The translations under genes were made by a program, and so were the position numbers. The notes below the pieces were generated by a model. The model did no database searches. It worked only from the letters and a program-made list of their open reading frames with translations, and was not told where the DNA came from. Of a stretch of 8,243 nucleotides of DNA, positions 6,117 to 8,243 are shown in pieces; the stretch's first letter is position 1; every line of letters starts with the position of its first letter. This DNA is from an uncultured Eubacteriales bacterium (GTDB taxonomy: Bacteria; Bacillota; Clostridia; Christensenellales; Borkfalkiaceae): assembly GCA_905207385.1 (NCBI GenBank), contig CAJLLH010000049.1, positions 1 to 8,243 on the forward strand. The letters are read 5' to 3'.

Positions 6117-7373
6117 ATGGAAAAATATATTATCAACGGAGGGAATAAACTTTATGGCGGCGTAAAAATACAGACGGCAAAAAATTCCGTTCTGCCAATA
6201 CTCGCCGCGGCAGTTCTCACCGATGAAAAGGTGAGAATTCTCAACGCGCCGCACATTACCGACGTTAAGAACATGGTAAAAATTCTTAATTGCCTCGGTT
6301 GCAAATCGGTATATGAAGGGGATGACATAATAATCGACAGCTCGTCCGCCGACTGTTTTGAAATTCCGCGCGCGCTCGCGCACGAGCTGCGCTCTTCGGT
6401 TTTCCTTCTCGGTCCGCTGACGGCGCGTTTCGGCAAAGCCAAAATAGCCTATCCCGGCGGGTGCGACATAGGGCTCCGCCCCGTTGATCTCCACCTGAGC
6501 GGGCTTAAAAGGCTCGGGGTAAAGATAAGGGAAAACAACGGATACATAGAATGCGAATGCGATAAACTTGTCGGCAACGAAATAATGCTCGACTGTCCCA
6601 GCGTAGGCGCGACCGAAAACATAATGCTCGCAGCGGTAAAGGCGGAGGGCGAAACGGTTATAAAAAACGCCGCCAGAGAGCCTGAAATAGAAGATTTGCA
6701 GAAATTTCTTAACTGCGCGGGTTGCAAAGTGCGCGGCGCGGGCAGCGGAACGATAGTCGTGGAGGGGGTTAAAAAAATAAGCGGCGTAACGTTCCAGCCC
6801 ATGGCTGACAGAATAGAGGCGGGCACTTTTCTTATAGCTGCCGCCATGTGCGGTGGTGAGATTACCGCCCTCGGTGCCAGCGGGGAAAATATAAGCTCGC
6901 TTTTACATAAACTTAGGGAAAACGGTTGCAAAATATATGCAAAAAATGATAAAATAATTTTAAAAAGAGAGGGCGGTCTCGTTTCCGTAAAATCTATTGA
7001 AACGCAGCCCTATCCCGGATTCCCTACCGACCTTCAGGCGCAGATGACGGCGCTGTGCTGCATCTGCCGCGGACAGTCGATAGTAACCGAAAACCTGTTC
7101 GAAACGCGCTTCAAATACGCGCCCGAACTTCGCAAAATGGGTGCGGACATAACGGTTGTGGACAGGAACGCTTTTGTTCGCGGTTGCGAAAAGTTCAACG
7201 GTGCTACGATTGTGGCGTGCGACCTGCGCGGCGGCGCGGCGCTCGTTCTTGCGGCGCTTGCCGCTGAAGGCAAAAGCGAGGTTCTTGATATTTCGCATAT
7301 AGACAGGGGCTACGGCATGTTCGAATACAAATTGCGCGCTCTCGGCGCGGATATTGTAAGGGTGGCCGTGTAA
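6117..7373 (+). CDS. murA: UDP-N-acetylglucosamine 1-carboxyvinyltransferase MurA
   Basis: Cytoplasmic enzyme that transfers enolpyruvate from PEP to UDP-GlcNAc, the first committed step of peptidoglycan synthesis. The 418-residue protein has normal length and all key residues: K22-N23 in the TAKN motif, R92 in ELRSS, the mobile-loop cysteine C116 in YPGGCDIG (Cys115 in E. coli) and RPVDLH at 121-126. AREPEIEDL starts at 187, ADRIEAGTF is at 230-238, PTDLQAQ is at 303-309 with the catalytic aspartate D305, and DLRGGAALVLAAL starts at 369. The cysteine predicts a fosfomycin-sensitive enzyme, since natural resistance often follows its replacement by aspartate. I count 16 cysteines, including two CxxC pairs (59/62 and 200/203). 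GGAG at 6108-6111, five bases before the ATG, is a good ribosome site. The gene has its own predicted promoter and structured leader, and murG, the usual neighbour after ftsW, is absent. Confidence 0.97.
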   Translation: MEKYIINGGNKLYGGVKIQTAKNSVLPILAAAVLTDEKVRILNAPHITDVKNMVKILNCLGCKSVYEGDDIIIDSSSADCFEIPRALAHELRSSVFLLGPLTARFGKAKIAYPGGCDIGLRPVDLHLSGLKRLGVKIRENNGYIECECDKLVGNEIMLDCPSVGATENIMLAAVKAEGETVIKNAAREPEIEDLQKFLNCAGCKVRGAGSGTIVVEGVKKISGVTFQPMADRIEAGTFLIAAAMCGGEITALGASGENISSLLHKLRENGCKIYAKNDKIILKREGGLVSVKSIETQPYPGFPTDLQAQMTALCCICRGQSIVTENLFETRFKYAPELRKMGADITVVDRNAFVRGCEKFNGATIVACDLRGGAALVLAALAAEGKSEVLDISHIDRGYGMFEYKLRALGADIVRVAV

Positions 7374-7415
7374 CTTTTACCGCCGCATATCTGCCCCGCG
7401 GCATACGGAGTTTTT

Positions 7416-8195
7416 ATGAAGTACATAAGAAAAGCAATAGCGCTCGTTCTCGTTGCGGTGTTCATAGCCGCCGTGGCGATTGGCTTAAGCGTTATATTTG
7501 CCGTCAGAAACATAAACGTTTTCTGTTCAGATTACCAAATTTCTTCCGGCGACGGCTCGCGTTCCGCTGAATTTGCTTCTTCGGTAGAAAAGATTGAAGT
7601 TTCTTTATCGGAGTTTGAAGGCAAGGCGATAGCGGGCGTAAAGGAAAAGGAAATTTCTTCCATAGTCAACGCAAGCGGGTATGCCGAATACGTTTCTTGG
7701 GAAGTGATTTATCCCTGCACGATAAACGTTACCGTGTGCGAAAGGCTGGAAATGTTTGCCGTGCCTTCGGCTGACGGAAGAACTTTCACCATACTTGATA
7801 AAGATTGCTCCGCGATGACGGTAAAAAGTTCCAACATCAACAATCTCGACGGCTCGCCCAACGTGCTCGTCAGCGTACCAGAAGAAGATTACCCGCTCGT
7901 TTCATCTCTTGCCGCATTGTTCGGCGAAAAATTTCTTTCCGTTCGCGCCTTTGCCGAAAGCATAAGCGTTCAGCACGGCACGGTGGAAGAGGACTCGCTT
8001 TTAATAAAGCTTCGCTGCGGGCTTACGATGGAAATAAGGGATTACAAAAATAATGCCGAAGAAAAGGCCAAGGCTCTGTGCTCGGCATTTGAAAATATGG
8101 CCGACTACCTTAAACTCGGCGGAACGATGTACTGCGTTTCCACCGATTCGGGCGCATTGCGCGTCGTTCTTCCTGACGGCAGCGTTGTAGCCTGA
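7416..8195 (+). CDS. ftsQ: FtsQ/DivIB-like cell division protein, divergent
   Basis: Bitopic membrane protein expected to scaffold the divisome (with FtsL and FtsB-type partners) and to regulate septal synthesis. The 259-residue sequence has a short basic N-terminus (MKYIRK) and one membrane helix at about 7-30. The extracellular part carries a POTRA-like region ending in VIYPCTINVTVCERLEMFAV at about 97-116, which matches the family pattern of a beta strand, Pro, then V.ER.P.A. ILDKDCSAM near 126 fits the following hydrophobic Asp-Gly segment. LLIKLRCGLTMEIRD near 195-209 and a terminal GGTMYCVSTDSGALRVVLP match the beta domain of FtsQ. Similarity is weak and much of the support is topology plus position after murA. 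GGAG at 7407-7410, five bases before the ATG, supports the start. It lies 42 nt after murA, with no convincing terminator between, so the two are probably co-transcribed. Confidence 0.8.
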   Translation: MKYIRKAIALVLVAVFIAAVAIGLSVIFAVRNINVFCSDYQISSGDGSRSAEFASSVEKIEVSLSEFEGKAIAGVKEKEISSIVNASGYAEYVSWEVIYPCTINVTVCERLEMFAVPSADGRTFTILDKDCSAMTVKSSNINNLDGSPNVLVSVPEEDYPLVSSLAALFGEKFLSVRAFAESISVQHGTVEEDSLLIKLRCGLTMEIRDYKNNAEEKAKALCSAFENMADYLKLGGTMYCVSTDSGALRVVLPDGSVVA

Positions 8196-8220
8196 AAAAA
8201 ATAAATCAAGTTCTTTAGTA

Positions 8221-8243
8221 AGGCGCGCCTTTGCGGCGCGCCT
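8221..8243 (+). terminator. Perfect 9-bp GC-rich hairpin after ftsQ, probable terminator
   Basis: AGGCGCGCC (8221-8229) and GGCGCGCCT (8235-8243) pair completely around the loop TTTGC. It begins 25 bases after the ftsQ stop and ends exactly at the window edge, so any T tract is out of view. It probably ends the murA-ftsQ transcript. A convergent gene beyond the edge could share it. Confidence 0.6.

Noticed and set aside
6007..6165. Idea that the 52-codon ORF is a murG remnant
   Set aside because: No glycine-rich MurG N-terminal motif or other MurG signature is present, so position is the only argument.
6449..6931. Minus-strand open frame of 160 codons opposite murA
   Set aside because: It is rich in Ser and Pro from reading complementary codons of the conserved MurA frame, with no sign of a domain.
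7382..7402. GCCGC/GCGGC hairpin between murA and ftsQ
   Set aside because: It has only 5 bp with an 11-nt loop and no T tract directly after it; the later T run is the spacer between the ribosome site and the ftsQ ATG.

Overview
The window is a stretch of a division and cell wall (dcw) cluster, all on the + strand, from a bacterium that builds meso-diaminopimelate peptidoglycan. The gene order is a class B penicillin-binding protein (3' part only), murE, mraY, murD, ftsW/spoVE, murA and a divergent ftsQ/divIB. With murA (not murB) just before ftsQ, a DNPR-type MurE, many ATA isoleucine codons, clear Shine-Dalgarno sites and cysteine-rich proteins, I infer an uncultured anaerobic Clostridia-like member of the Bacillota. 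The base composition looks close to 50% GC by eye. The genus cannot be read from this window.

Layout. Positions 1-6007 are a tightly packed run: the PBP stops 29 nt before murE, murE is 9 nt from mraY, mraY is 8 nt from the preferred murD start, and murD overlaps ftsW by 14 nt. A 109-nt gap follows (6008-6116). At its edge lies a good sigma-A-like promoter overlapping the ftsW stop codon, and inside it are two mutually exclusive GC-rich hairpins and a terminator-like hairpin. murA then begins, followed after 42 nt by ftsQ. The last 48 nt hold a perfect 9-bp hairpin at the window edge. No stretch over 300 bases lacks a gene, and I see no RNA gene, mobile element or CRISPR array.

How the genes work together. 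MurA commits UDP-GlcNAc to peptidoglycan synthesis, MurD and MurE add D-Glu and meso-DAP, and MraY loads the finished UDP-MurNAc-pentapeptide onto undecaprenyl phosphate. FtsW polymerises lipid II, the PBP cross-links it at the septum, and FtsQ scaffolds the divisome. Two partners often found in this cluster are absent here: murF (between murE and mraY) and murG (between ftsW and murA).

The enzymes themselves are ordinary. The part most worth a second look is the ftsW-murA junction, where the expected murG is replaced by a promoter and a structured leader that could attenuate murA-ftsQ expression. I did not find a new multi-gene system in this window.
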